A DNA stretch of 64,000 nucleotides from Cellulophaga sp. RHA19 (GTDB lineage Bacteria > Bacteroidota > Bacteroidia > Flavobacteriales > Flavobacteriaceae): assembly GCF_002813425.1 (NCBI RefSeq), contig NZ_PHUL01000001.1:2239001-2303000 (forward strand), in the 5' to 3' direction. Of the stretch, positions 34,530 through 43,766 are shown in pieces. Under the pieces are notes generated by a model. The model ran no database searches and was not told the DNA's origin. It was given only the letters and a program-made list of their open reading frames with translations. Made by a program: the position numbers and the translations under genes. Every line of letters starts with the position of its first letter. Positions within the stretch are counted from its first letter, which is position 1.

Positions 34530-35471
34530 ATGAAAATAGTAAAAAGTATATTGATGTTTTTGGGAGTGGTTTTAGTGGCAGGCTCTTTAATGTTTGCTGT
34601 ACAGAGTACTTCTGTAATACCACAGTTAAAAGAAGATGTAGATGTTGTGACACCAGAAAATGGATATAAAGTTACTTCTATTGATATTCCTGCAGATTTA
34701 AATTTTGCAGGTGAAGCTGTACCATTAACAGATCCAGAAGTTATGGAGCGTATAGACCGTGAGTTTTTAGTAAATACATACTGGCAATCTAATGCTTTGT
34801 TGTTAATGAAAAGAGCTAATAAATACTTTCCTATAATAGAACCAATTTTAGCTAAAAACGGAGTTCCGGATGATTTTAAGTACTTAGCGGTTGCAGAAAG
34901 CGGATTACAAAATGTAGTGTCGCCTGCAGGTGCAACTGGATTTTGGCAAATTATGAGAGCTACAGGTAAAGAATATGGTTTAGAGGTTAACAGTAATGTA
35001 GATGAGCGTTACCACATTCAAAAATCTACAGAGGTTGCTTGTAAGTACTTAAAAAAGTATAAAAATAAATTTGGAAATTGGACTTTGGCAGCTGCTTCTT
35101 ATAATGCAGGCGCAGGAGCTATTAATAAATATCTAACGCAGCAGAAGGTAGATTCTTATTACGATTTATTATTAGGGCAGGAGACAGGGAGATATTTATT
35201 CAGGATTATGGCGATAAAAGAAATTTTATCTGCGCCAGAAAAATATGGTTTTGAAATTTCTGAAGATGAAATGTATAAAGCTGTGCCTAGCTTTACGGTA
35301 GATTTAGATGTTCCTGTATCTAATTTTGCTGACTTTGCAAATGAGTACGAGATTAACTATAAGATTTTAAAACGTCACAATCCTTGGTTAAGAGAGCCTC
35401 ATTTAAATAATAATTCTAGAAAAAAGTATACTATTGAAATTCCTAATAAAGGATATTATAAAGTAGATTAA
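34530..35471 (+). CDS. Membrane-bound lytic murein transglycosylase (SLT/LysM)
   Basis: The 313-residue product (start MKIVKSILMFLG at 34530; the TTG upstream is not needed) has a signal peptide or anchor in its first 25 residues and a goose-type SLT domain: VAESGLQNVVSPAGATGFWQ with the catalytic Glu near residue 120, and ASYNAGAGAINKYL. The C-terminal 70 residues (NFADFANEYEINYKILKRHN, YTIEIP) look like a LysM or related wall-binding segment. It cleaves peptidoglycan to anhydromuropeptides. The layout is close to MltD of Bacteroidota. Confidence 0.88.
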   Translation: MKIVKSILMFLGVVLVAGSLMFAVQSTSVIPQLKEDVDVVTPENGYKVTSIDIPADLNFAGEAVPLTDPEVMERIDREFLVNTYWQSNALLLMKRANKYFPIIEPILAKNGVPDDFKYLAVAESGLQNVVSPAGATGFWQIMRATGKEYGLEVNSNVDERYHIQKSTEVACKYLKKYKNKFGNWTLAAASYNAGAGAINKYLTQQKVDSYYDLLLGQETGRYLFRIMAIKEILSAPEKYGFEISEDEMYKAVPSFTVDLDVPVSNFADFANEYEINYKILKRHNPWLREPHLNNNSRKKYTIEIPNKGYYKVD

Positions 35472-35491
35472 GTAGTTATTACTATTAATTT

Positions 35492-35527
35492 AAAAAGCCC
35501 ATTAAACTAAGTTTAATGGGCTTTTTA
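35492..35527. terminator. Bidirectional terminator
   Basis: AAAAAGCCCATTAAAC and GTTTAATGGGCTTTTT form a perfect 16-bp stem with a TAA loop between convergent genes. Confidence 0.92.
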
Positions 35528-35551
35528 AATTAAAAATACTTTTCTATATAA

Positions 35552-36067
35552 TTAGATTTTCTTCATTTGTTGCTTCATCATTTTTATCTGATCTGCAAGC
35601 ATACCTTGTTTGTCTAATTTTTTAGCTTCGTTTAAAAGCATTGTAGCTTCTCTTTTACGTCTTTTTTGCATTGCAATACCTGCTAAGCTTAATTTAGCCA
35701 TAGCAACATCATAATCCATTGTTAAACCTAATTTAAGAGCTTTTTTAAAGTATTTTTCAGACTGAGTTAAATTTGTTTGAGAAAAAATAATTCCGTGTAA
35801 GTAATTATAGTACCCTTGTTGTTTAACTGTTAAAGCACCTTCAGGATTTTTAATTTTAGTTAACCATTTTTGAGTTCCAGCAAGGTCTTGCTTTCTCATC
35901 CTTAAAAAGGCAAGTAAAATAATTTCGTTTCTAAAGTAAAGAAATACAAATACAAGAGAAAGTAAGATAAGGGCAATTCCGTTACCTATGTTACCTTCTA
36001 TAAATTGATATACTGCGTATGCTATAATTAAGGCTGCTATACCTATTTTAATGTTTTTATTGAACAT
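35552..36067 (-). CDS. Two-helix membrane protein with TPR-like C-terminus
   Basis: The 171-residue protein has two membrane helices near 8-25 and 30-50 (hairpin topology, DUF2892-like) and a soluble region whose KYFKKALKLGLTMDYDVAMAK and GIAMQKRRKREATMLLNEAK segments resemble tetratricopeptide helices. It follows the DUF6263 gene by 3 bases and likely shares its mRNA. It is common in Flavobacteriaceae but uncharacterised. A role as a scaffold is possible but not shown. Confidence 0.72.
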   Translation of the reverse strand: MFNKNIKIGIAALIIAYAVYQFIEGNIGNGIALILLSLVFVFLYFRNEIILLAFLRMRKQDLAGTQKWLTKIKNPEGALTVKQQGYYNYLHGIIFSQTNLTQSEKYFKKALKLGLTMDYDVAMAKLSLAGIAMQKRRKREATMLLNEAKKLDKQGMLADQIKMMKQQMKKI

Positions 36068-36070
36068 ATT

Positions 36071-36961
36071 TTATTCTTCTATAGTTTTATAAGTAATTGT
36101 TGATGTAATTTTTGTTGGTATTTTTTGATCTCCTAACATTGGTATAGTAGAATTTCCGTTAGTTGTTCCAGTAACTTCCATTGTGTTAATAAAACCAGTT
36201 TTTGCATTAGCTATTGCTTTAGTGGTTTGCGTACCAGTTAAATCCATATTAGCATTTGCATCTTTAACTGTCATTATAACATCTGCAGTACAGCTTAAAG
36301 TGGTTGTGTTAGCATCTTGTGCATCTAAGGTCCACTTGTTTTTAGTATTTAACTTACCAGAGTATTCATTTTCCCAAGTATCTCCAACGGCAACTTTGTT
36401 TGTTGCATTAGGGTAAATGTATGTCATTTGTTTAAAGCTATTGGCTAAACCTTCTGTTCCGTATTCTTTTCCTAAAGATGTTTTTATAGTAGCTAAAGTA
36501 GTAGCATCTGTAATACCAGAGGCATCCATCATTTTAGTCACTAATTTGTCTCCGCCATTAACATTTGTAATATTACCGTTACTAGCCAATGTAATTTTTA
36601 CAGGAACATTTAAAATAGAATTAAACATTGTAGACTGTATGTCTCCTGCTTTAACTTCTTTAGCTTTTACATCCATTAAAACTCCTTGTAGGTTAGATGT
36701 CATCTTCATATTAAGGTCTGTAAAAGACATTTCAATATTATAAGCACCATCTTTTTTTTCTAAAACCTTCATCTTATACTCGCCAGTAATATCATTGGTA
36801 AGCTCGTGAGACATACCTTGCATTTCTTGAGTAATAACTTGTTTAGCATTTTGTTGCACAATAAAAACATCGCCAACAGAAAGTTTGTATTCTAATTTAG
36901 TTTGGGCACTAATACCTGTAAAGTATAGAAAAACCGAGGTAAGAAAGAATAATTTTTTCAT
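36071..36961 (-). CDS. DUF6263-family exported protein
   Basis: The 296-residue product has a signal peptide (MKKLFFLTSVFLYFTGISAQ) and a beta-rich mature region with repeated strand patterns (YKLSVGDVFIVQQNA, GEYKMKVLEKKDGAYNIEMSF, MTVKDANANMDLTGTQ), as in the DUF6263 family of Bacteroidota, probably periplasmic. The C-terminal IPTKITSTITYKTIEE is typical. No enzymatic motif is seen. It is divergent from rpmH and co-oriented with the two-helix membrane protein 3 bases downstream. Confidence 0.78.
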   Translation of the reverse strand: MKKLFFLTSVFLYFTGISAQTKLEYKLSVGDVFIVQQNAKQVITQEMQGMSHELTNDITGEYKMKVLEKKDGAYNIEMSFTDLNMKMTSNLQGVLMDVKAKEVKAGDIQSTMFNSILNVPVKITLASNGNITNVNGGDKLVTKMMDASGITDATTLATIKTSLGKEYGTEGLANSFKQMTYIYPNATNKVAVGDTWENEYSGKLNTKNKWTLDAQDANTTTLSCTADVIMTVKDANANMDLTGTQTTKAIANAKTGFINTMEVTGTTNGNSTIPMLGDQKIPTKITSTITYKTIEE

Positions 36962-37031
36962 TTAAAAATAGTGTTATAAATTTGCAAATGCAAAAGTACT
37001 AAAAACAAACTAAAATATTTTATTAATTAGG

Positions 37032-37062
37032 TTTGCTAATGAAAAAACTCTTTGTATATTTG
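37032..37062 (+). promoter_or_regulatory. Bacteroidota-type promoter of rpmH
   Basis: TTTG (37032-37035), a 19-base spacer and TATATTTG (37055-37062) fit the -33/-7 consensus almost perfectly, about 65 bases before the rpmH start. This is the clearest sigma-A promoter in the window. Confidence 0.8.
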
Positions 37063-37127
37063 CGCCCAGCTTTTATAGAGCTAATTTTTTAAGATTATAC
37101 ATTACACTATTATAAAGATATTCTATT

Positions 37128-37289
37128 ATGCCGAAAAGAACGTTTCAACCATCAAAAAGAAAGAGAAAAAATAAACACGGTTTTAGAGAGCGTATGGCTT
37201 CTGTAAACGGAAGAAAAGTTTTAGCTAGAAGAAGAGCTAAAGGTAGAAAAAAACTTACTGTTTCTTCTGAATTGAGACATAAAAAATAA
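37128..37289 (+). CDS. rpmH: 50S ribosomal protein L34
   Basis: The 53-residue protein reads [20 protein letters not shown] at its N-terminus, continues [19 protein letters not shown] and ends SSELRHKK, an unmistakable L34 with a slightly longer C-terminus than the 46-residue E. coli form. It is a small, very basic protein of the large ribosomal subunit near the exit tunnel. Unlike in many bacteria it is not next to rnpA, dnaA or the origin; it stands alone with its own strong promoter and terminator, upstream of carB. Confidence 0.97.
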   Translation: MPKRTFQPSKRKRKNKHGFRERMASVNGRKVLARRRAKGRKKLTVSSELRHKK

Positions 37290-37312
37290 TGATTATAGAT
37301 ATCATAAAATAA

Positions 37313-37348
37313 TAAGGTGTTACTTTTTTAAAGTAACACCTTTTTTTT
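37313..37348 (+). terminator. Terminator of rpmH
   Basis: AAGGTGTTACTTT and AAAGTAACACCTT pair around a short loop, followed by eight T residues. Confidence 0.92.
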
Positions 37349-37410
37349 GACTATACCGTAGCAAACTACGATTTTTAAAATTACACCCAACACAGTAAAA
37401 ATTAGTTACA

Positions 37411-40263
37411 ATGCCAAAAAGAGAAGACATTAAATCCATTTTATTAATAGGTTCTGGACCAATAGTAATAGGACAAGCGTGCGAGTTTGATTATTCAGGA
37501 TCACAAGCATTACGTTCTTTACGTGAAGATGGTATAGAGACAATCTTAATTAATAGCAACCCTGCTACAATTATGACAGATCCAACAATGGCGGATCATG
37601 TGTACTTAAAACCATTAACTACAAAATCTATTATCGAAATCTTAAAAAAGCACCCTAACATAGATGCTGTTTTGCCAACAATGGGTGGGCAAACTGCATT
37701 AAATTTATGTATAGAGGCCGATGAAAAGGGAATCTGGGAAGATTTTGATGTTGAGATTATTGGTGTAGATATTGACGCTATTAATATCACAGAAGATCGT
37801 GAAAAATTTAGAGAGTTAATGTTAAAAATTGGTGTTGGTATGGCACCGCAAGCAACTGCAACTTCTTTTTTAAAGGGTAAAGAAATAGCACAAGAATTTG
37901 GTTTTCCATTAGTAATTAGAGCTTCTTACACCTTGGGTGGGGCAGGAGCTTCTATAGTGTATAAGCCAGAAGATTTTGATGAGTTACTTAGTGTAGGGTT
38001 AGAAATTTCTCCTATTCATGAAGTAATGATTGATAAGGCCTTATTGGGCTGGAAAGAATATGAGTTAGAGTTATTGCGTGATAAAAATGATAACGTAGTA
38101 ATTATATGTGCTATAGAAAATATGGATCCTATGGGGATACATACAGGAGACTCTATAACTGTAGCTCCTGCTATGACATTATCTGACAGTACTTACCAAA
38201 GAATGCGAGATATGGCTATACATATGATGCGTAGTATTGGTGACTTTGCAGGTGGTTGTAACGTGCAATTTGCTGTTAGTCCAGATGAAAAAGAAGATAT
38301 TATTGCAATAGAAATTAACCCAAGGGTATCTAGATCTTCGGCATTAGCATCTAAAGCAACTGGGTATCCAATTGCAAAAATAGCTTCTAAATTAGCTATT
38401 GGTTACAACTTAGATGAGTTAGATAATCAAATTACAAAATCTACATCTGCTTTATTTGAGCCTACTTTAGATTACGTTATTGTAAAAATACCACGTTGGA
38501 ACTTTGATAAGTTTGAGGGATCTGACAGAACTTTAGGATTACAGATGAAATCTGTAGGTGAAGTTATGGGTATAGGACGTTCTTTTCAAGAAGCATTGCA
38601 TAAAGCAACACAATCATTAGAAATTAAACGTAATGGTTTAGGAGCAGATGGTAAAGGATATAAAGATTACGATCAAATTATACAAAAACTAACTGTGCCA
38701 AGTTGGGATAGGGTTTTTGTAATATACGATGCAATACAATTGGGTATTCCATTGAGTAGAATTCATGAAATTACTAAAATAGATATGTGGTTCTTACGTC
38801 AGTATGAAGAATTACATCACCTAGAAAAAGAAATTTCTAAATATACAGTAGAGAGTTTACCAAGAGAGTTATTGTTAGAAGCTAAACAAAAAGGTTTTGC
38901 AGATAGGCAAATAGCGCATATGTTAGACTGTTATGAGAGTGAAGTACATACAAAGCGTTCTGCTCAAGGCATTAACAGAGTATTTAAACTAGTAGATACA
39001 TGTGCTGCAGAGTTTAAAGCAATGACACCATATTACTATTCTACTTTTGAAGCAGAAATTGAAACACCAGATGGTAAGCGCTATGTACAAAATGATAGTG
39101 TTGTTACCGATAAAAAGAAAATTGTTGTACTTGGTTCTGGACCAAACAGAATAGGGCAAGGTATAGAATTTGATTATTGTTGTGTGCACGGTGTTTTAGC
39201 AGCTGCAGAGTGTGGTTATGAAACAATTATGATTAACTGTAACCCAGAAACGGTTTCTACCGATTTTGATACTGCAGATAAATTATACTTTGAGCCTGTT
39301 TTTTGGGAACACATTTATGATATTATTCAGCATGAGAAACCAGAAGGTGTAATTGTACAGCTAGGTGGACAAACAGCATTGAAGCTAGCTGAAAAATTAT
39401 CTAAATACGGTATAAAAATATTAGGAACTAGTTTTGAGTCTCTAGATTTAGCTGAAGACAGAGGAAATTTCTCTAAAATGTTATTAGAAAATAATATTCC
39501 TTTTCCAAAATATGGTATAGCAGAAACTGCTGATGAGGCATTGACACTAGCAGACGAGTTAGATTTTCCTTTGTTAGTTAGACCATCTTACGTATTAGGA
39601 GGTCAGGGAATGAAAATTGTAATTAACAAAGCAGAGTTAGAGGAGCACGTTGTTAACCTATTAAAATCTATACCAGGTAATAAGCTATTATTAGATCATT
39701 ATTTAGATGGAGCAATAGAAGCAGAAGCAGATGCAATTTGTGATGGCGAAGATGTTTACATAATTGGTATTATGGAGCATATAGAGCCATGTGGTGTGCA
39801 TTCTGGAGATTCTAATGCTACATTGCCTCCTTTTAACTTAGGGGAGTTTGTAATGCAGCAAATAAAAGATCATACTAAAAAAATTGCTTTAGCACTTAAT
39901 ACGGTTGGTTTAATAAACATACAATTTGCTATTAAAGATGATATGGTTTACATTATAGAAGCTAACCCTAGAGCTTCTAGAACGGTACCTTTTATAGCAA
40001 AAGCATACAAAGAGCCTTACGTTAATTATGCTACTAAAGTAATGTTAGGAGATAAAAAAGTAAAAGACTTTAATTTTAACCCTCAGTTAGAAGGTTTTGC
40101 AATTAAGCAACCAGTATTCTCTTTTAATAAGTTTCCTAATGTAAATAAAAACTTAGGTCCAGAGATGAAGAGTACAGGAGAAAGTATTTTATTTATAGAT
40201 AGTTTAAAAGACGATGATTTTTATAACTTATATGCAAGACGTAAAATGTATTTAAGTAAATAA
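37411..40263 (+). CDS. carB: Carbamoyl-phosphate synthase large chain
   Basis: The 950-residue protein has two ATP-grasp halves: carboxyphosphate half (residues 1-400, LIGSGPIVIGQACEFDYSGS), oligomerisation region (400-550), and carbamoyl-phosphate half (550-940, VLGSGPNRIGQGIEFDYCCV). It makes carbamoyl phosphate for pyrimidines and arginine. The chain stops at YARRKMYLSK, where the E. coli enzyme (1073 residues) goes on into the MGS-like allosteric domain that binds UMP and ornithine. That domain is missing here. carA is not in the window. Confidence 0.95.
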   Translation: MPKREDIKSILLIGSGPIVIGQACEFDYSGSQALRSLREDGIETILINSNPATIMTDPTMADHVYLKPLTTKSIIEILKKHPNIDAVLPTMGGQTALNLCIEADEKGIWEDFDVEIIGVDIDAINITEDREKFRELMLKIGVGMAPQATATSFLKGKEIAQEFGFPLVIRASYTLGGAGASIVYKPEDFDELLSVGLEISPIHEVMIDKALLGWKEYELELLRDKNDNVVIICAIENMDPMGIHTGDSITVAPAMTLSDSTYQRMRDMAIHMMRSIGDFAGGCNVQFAVSPDEKEDIIAIEINPRVSRSSALASKATGYPIAKIASKLAIGYNLDELDNQITKSTSALFEPTLDYVIVKIPRWNFDKFEGSDRTLGLQMKSVGEVMGIGRSFQEALHKATQSLEIKRNGLGADGKGYKDYDQIIQKLTVPSWDRVFVIYDAIQLGIPLSRIHEITKIDMWFLRQYEELHHLEKEISKYTVESLPRELLLEAKQKGFADRQIAHMLDCYESEVHTKRSAQGINRVFKLVDTCAAEFKAMTPYYYSTFEAEIETPDGKRYVQNDSVVTDKKKIVVLGSGPNRIGQGIEFDYCCVHGVLAAAECGYETIMINCNPETVSTDFDTADKLYFEPVFWEHIYDIIQHEKPEGVIVQLGGQTALKLAEKLSKYGIKILGTSFESLDLAEDRGNFSKMLLENNIPFPKYGIAETADEALTLADELDFPLLVRPSYVLGGQGMKIVINKAELEEHVVNLLKSIPGNKLLLDHYLDGAIEAEADAICDGEDVYIIGIMEHIEPCGVHSGDSNATLPPFNLGEFVMQQIKDHTKKIALALNTVGLINIQFAIKDDMVYIIEANPRASRTVPFIAKAYKEPYVNYATKVMLGDKKVKDFNFNPQLEGFAIKQPVFSFNKFPNVNKNLGPEMKSTGESILFIDSLKDDDFYNLYARRKMYLSK

Positions 40264-40280
40264 GCAATAGATTTAATTAT

Positions 40281-40322
40281 AAAAAATCCCTATTAGATTT
40301 ATTCTAATAGGGATTTTTTTTT
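40281..40322 (+). terminator. Terminator of carB
   Basis: AAATCCCTATTAGA and TCTAATAGGGATTT form a 14-bp stem followed by a T tract. Confidence 0.92.
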
Positions 40323-40334
40323 AGTAATAAATAA

Positions 40335-40378
40335 ACCCCAACAGGGAGAGGAAAAATTCCTCGTCCCAAAGTGGGGGT
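40335..40378. repeat. GC-rich nested hairpin, possible dispersed palindromic repeat
   Basis: The outer arms ACCCC (40335-40339) and GGGGT (40374-40378) enclose an inner stem GGGA/TCCC plus GAGGAA/TTCCTC with one bulged G and an AAA loop. It is much richer in G+C than the flanks and lies after the carB terminator. It may be a REP-like element or a structured RNA; only one copy is visible here. Confidence 0.55.
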
Positions 40379-40407
40379 AGTGTTGCATTTTTAATACTGT
40401 ATGCTTT

Positions 40408-41037
40408 TTAATTATTTAAAGGAAGTATTTTGTAGATAGACTTTTCTCCTTTAGTAATTGTTTTAGCTAGTGTTTCAAAAGATTCTTTTTCTGGGTCATC
40501 AGCATTCCAGTCTTTACGTCCTTTATCAAAATCTTCATAATAAGTATCCCAATTGTCATATTTAGTTTTGGCAATAGCTAATACATCTGCTAAAATAGCT
40601 GTAGATTCTTCTTTTGTTAAAAAGTTTGCAGAGTAGCCCATTGCTACATTGTTAGTAATTCTAGCATAGTCCCAAGACTTGTATGCGTAATCTCTTGTTT
40701 TTAAATCTTCTAAAGTTTCTAATAAAGATTCTTTACTAGTTATACCCCAAGCATTTTTTAATACTCTTTTTGCACCAGAGCTATCAGATTTTTCAAAAGG
40801 AAATTCAAATATTTCTTTGTAGCCAACAACTAACTCCTCATTTGTAGAGTAACCAGCATTGGTCATCATAGATTCTACATCACTAGATCCACCATATCCG
40901 TGAATAAAATAAATACCACCAAGCATAAAACTACTTAGTTTTTCATCTTTTAATTCGGTTTTTGTTCCACAAGAGACAATACTTAATAGTATTACAGTGC
41001 ACAATGCAAACAATTTAAATTGTTTTGTATTTTTCAT
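40408..41037 (-). CDS. DUF1266 domain lipoprotein
   Basis: The 209-residue product begins with a lipoprotein signal (MKNTKQFKLFALCTVILLSI, VSC with cysteine 23). The remainder fits DUF1266: a helix with NAWGITSKESLLETLEDLK near residue 95, SWDYARITNNVAMGYSANFL, and the late YDNWDTYYEDFDKGRKDW. DUF1266 proteins are widespread but uncharacterised. The gene stands alone between the carB hairpin region and the LytTR operon. Confidence 0.8.
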   Translation of the reverse strand: MKNTKQFKLFALCTVILLSIVSCGTKTELKDEKLSSFMLGGIYFIHGYGGSSDVESMMTNAGYSTNEELVVGYKEIFEFPFEKSDSSGAKRVLKNAWGITSKESLLETLEDLKTRDYAYKSWDYARITNNVAMGYSANFLTKEESTAILADVLAIAKTKYDNWDTYYEDFDKGRKDWNADDPEKESFETLAKTITKGEKSIYKILPLNN

Positions 41038-41240
41038 AATAAATAGTTGTTTGGTATCTATATTAAAACTTAATTGGATACTTATTTTTATGCTAAAATA
41101 CAGTCTAAGTTTAGTGTAACTTTCTCTGAATATATATCCGCTCTAAATTAACTTATATTCGTTTAGATTTGAGCCTTTTTGTGTTGCTTTAGTATGTATT
41201 TAATGTAAAACGGTATATTATGGTGTTAATCTAATTTTAC

Positions 41241-41975
41241 TTATTGATTAAGTAAGCGTTCTACAAAGTCATTTTTACGACGTGCAGAAACAGGTATTTT
41301 TTCTCCAGATTTTAGAAAAATATAACCGTTTTTATCATATTTGTCTATAAAACTTAAATTTACAACATATGATTGATGCGTACGCATAAAGTTTTTTTCA
41401 GGAAACTGATTTTCAAATTCCTTTATTGGTTTAGATGCTATATAAGATTTACCATCACTTAAATAAAAGGTAGTGTAACCTTTGTCTGATTTGCAATGTG
41501 TTAAATACCTAAACTCAATTACCTGTAGGCCTTCTTGTAAACGCAAAACTAACTTTTCTTTTTTACGTTCTAGCATTTCACTTTTTACAATTTCCAATTG
41601 TTCATTAGCTATTTCTACATTACTGTCTATAGCCTTATCAATAGCGGCTTCTAACTCATCTATATCTACAGGTTTTAAAATATAATCTACCGCTCCGTTT
41701 TTTAGTGCTTGCAAAGCATACTGTTCATAAGCAGTAATAAAAATAACATTGTAGCTTAAATTTGTAGTTTGCTCTAAAAAATCAAACGCATTACCATCTA
41801 ATAGATTAATGTCTAAAAAAATAAGATCTGGTTTACAAGCGTTAGCAACAACTACAGCTTCTTTTACAGATTCGCATTCACCTAAAATGGTAACTTCTTT
41901 ATCTAGAGAGGTTATCATTGCCAATAATCCTTTTCTAATATATAATTCGTCTTCTACAATTAAAGCTTTAAGCAT
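41241..41975 (-). CDS. LytTR-family response regulator
   Basis: The 244-residue protein has a receiver domain (residues 1-120: phosphoacceptor Asp in DLIFLDINLLDG near 56, conserved Lys in YILKPVDIDEL near 106) and a LytTR DNA-binding domain (residues 140-240: SDKGYTTFYLSDGKSY, FMRTHQSYVVNLSFI). LytTR regulators bind tandem direct repeats upstream of target genes. The start ATGCTTAA overlaps the stop of the sensor kinase gene by 8 bases, so the pair is translationally coupled. Confidence 0.93.
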   Translation of the reverse strand: MLKALIVEDELYIRKGLLAMITSLDKEVTILGECESVKEAVVVANACKPDLIFLDINLLDGNAFDFLEQTTNLSYNVIFITAYEQYALQALKNGAVDYILKPVDIDELEAAIDKAIDSNVEIANEQLEIVKSEMLERKKEKLVLRLQEGLQVIEFRYLTHCKSDKGYTTFYLSDGKSYIASKPIKEFENQFPEKNFMRTHQSYVVNLSFIDKYDKNGYIFLKSGEKIPVSARRKNDFVERLLNQ

Positions 41976-43668
41976 CTTCTTTTTCTATTTTGTAAGGCAA
42001 AGTAAGTGTTACTATTGTACCTTGTTCATTAAATTGTGATCTGTCTTCTATGGTTAAGCCTGTTTCAACTCTTAACTCTTTAGACATAATTTTTAAACGT
42101 TCTGCAGATATTTGGGTAGATACTGATTTTTTACTCTTCCTTTTATTAGTACTTGTTTTATTTATACCTAAGCCATTATCTATAATAATACAGCTAAGTT
42201 TAGAATCTTTAAAGTGAATAAAGATTGATATTTCTGCATTTTCAAAATTATTATTAAATCCGTGTTCAATAGCATTTTCTACAAAAGGCTGCATTAACAT
42301 TGGAGGTATAGAAATGATAGATGTATCTATATTTTCATCAATCTTTAAAGTATACTTAAAACTATTTTCTCTACTCATATTTTGCAAGTCAATATAGTTC
42401 TGTAATGCTTGTAACTCTTCTTTTAAAGACACAAGTTTTTCTCTAGAGTTTTCTAAAATTATACGTAATAGTTTAGAGAATTTAGATAAGTAAATAATGG
42501 CTTTTTTATCTTCTTTATTTAATATCATTCCTTGTATAACAGACAAGCTATTAAATATAAAATGCGGAGTCATTTGTGAACGTAACAACCTTTGCTCCGT
42601 TTGTATTTGTACGTGTGCATTTATAATGTTACGGTATTTAAAAATAAATAGCACAGCAAACAATACTACAACTAGTATAACAAGTATAAAAGCACCCCAA
42701 ATTTTTTGTTTTTCGGCTAAAGCTAACCTGTTATCTATAATTTTAACTTGTTTTTTTAAAGTAGTTTCTCTGGTGTTGGCAAATTCTAATTGTTTAGATG
42801 ATGTTTCTAAGGCTTTTATTTTTTCACTAATTTTTTGCTTAAAAATAGCTTCGTTTAAACTTTCAATTCTAGCTAAATAAGTTACAGCTTTTTCTACATT
42901 ATTTTGATTTTTATACATTAAAAAGTAGTGAGAATAGATACTTTTTTGGTTGTAAAGTGATGTATTGTCAGATATAGAAGTAACGGCAGAGTCTAAATAT
43001 ACTTCTGCTTCTTTATATTTTTCTTGTTTTAAATATGCAAAACCAATATTAGAATAGTGTACACTACGGTTATTTTTTGATTTTTTTATAGACTTTTTTA
43101 AATAAACAATTGCTTCATCCCATTTTTCTAAACCCATTAAAGTTAGAGCATAGTTATTGGTAAATAGTGAAAGCTTCCTATACTTTGGTAGTGTTATGTT
43201 GTTATAAATATCATGAGCTTTTTTGTATTGGTTATTATGGTAATACATCATACCCCATTTAAAACACAGTTTTTGAAACTCAATGGAATCTTTTTCTCTA
43301 AAAACAGGAGCTACTTTTTCACAATATTCAATTCCTTTTGTAATATCATTTAAGTCAATAAGGTTTTCTGCCATTAAATTAAAAGCTCTAACCAAATTGG
43401 TAGTATCTTTTAGTTTCATAGCTTTTTCCGTCATTTTATTAGAAAAAACCAAGCCATTAGAATACTGTCTGGTTCTTCCGTAGGACTTTGTTATATAAAA
43501 TAACTCATCTAAATTAAGTTCTTTAAACTCACTTTTTTTGGTAAGTGTATCTATAACAGCTTCAAATTCTCTGGCTTCAAAAAGCTTTTTTGGAGATTGT
43601 TGAGCTTTTAAACCCGTATATATCAGGGAGCACAACAAAAATGTTATAATAAACTTTAACTTATTCAT
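41968..43668 (-). CDS. TPR-containing sensor histidine kinase (LytS type)
   Basis: The 566-residue product has a signal peptide (first 22 residues), a periplasmic array of TPR-like helices to about residue 290 (DEAIVYLKKSIKKSKNNRSV, EAEVYLDSAVTS), a coiled coil (290-320), one membrane helix near 325-345, and the His_kinase domain (SQMTPHFIFNSLSVI near 365, phosphorylated His) with an ATP-binding domain (MLMQPFVENAIEHGF, then IDNGLGI). It should sense an extracytoplasmic signal through its TPR region and phosphorylate the LytTR regulator encoded next. Confidence 0.92.
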   Translation of the reverse strand: MNKLKFIITFLLCSLIYTGLKAQQSPKKLFEAREFEAVIDTLTKKSEFKELNLDELFYITKSYGRTRQYSNGLVFSNKMTEKAMKLKDTTNLVRAFNLMAENLIDLNDITKGIEYCEKVAPVFREKDSIEFQKLCFKWGMMYYHNNQYKKAHDIYNNITLPKYRKLSLFTNNYALTLMGLEKWDEAIVYLKKSIKKSKNNRSVHYSNIGFAYLKQEKYKEAEVYLDSAVTSISDNTSLYNQKSIYSHYFLMYKNQNNVEKAVTYLARIESLNEAIFKQKISEKIKALETSSKQLEFANTRETTLKKQVKIIDNRLALAEKQKIWGAFILVILVVVLFAVLFIFKYRNIINAHVQIQTEQRLLRSQMTPHFIFNSLSVIQGMILNKEDKKAIIYLSKFSKLLRIILENSREKLVSLKEELQALQNYIDLQNMSRENSFKYTLKIDENIDTSIISIPPMLMQPFVENAIEHGFNNNFENAEISIFIHFKDSKLSCIIIDNGLGINKTSTNKRKSKKSVSTQISAERLKIMSKELRVETGLTIEDRSQFNEQGTIVTLTLPYKIEKEDA

Positions 43669-43766
43669 AAAATGGTAGGCTGTTACTTTTTTCTTTAAGT
43701 GATAAAAATAGAATTAATTTTTAGATACTATTAGATTAATAATGGTGTTTTTGGTTTGATGTTCAT

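Noticed and set aside
36183..36743. Hydrophobic plus-strand open frames opposite the DUF6263 gene
   Set aside because: They are antisense shadows of a well-supported exported protein gene.
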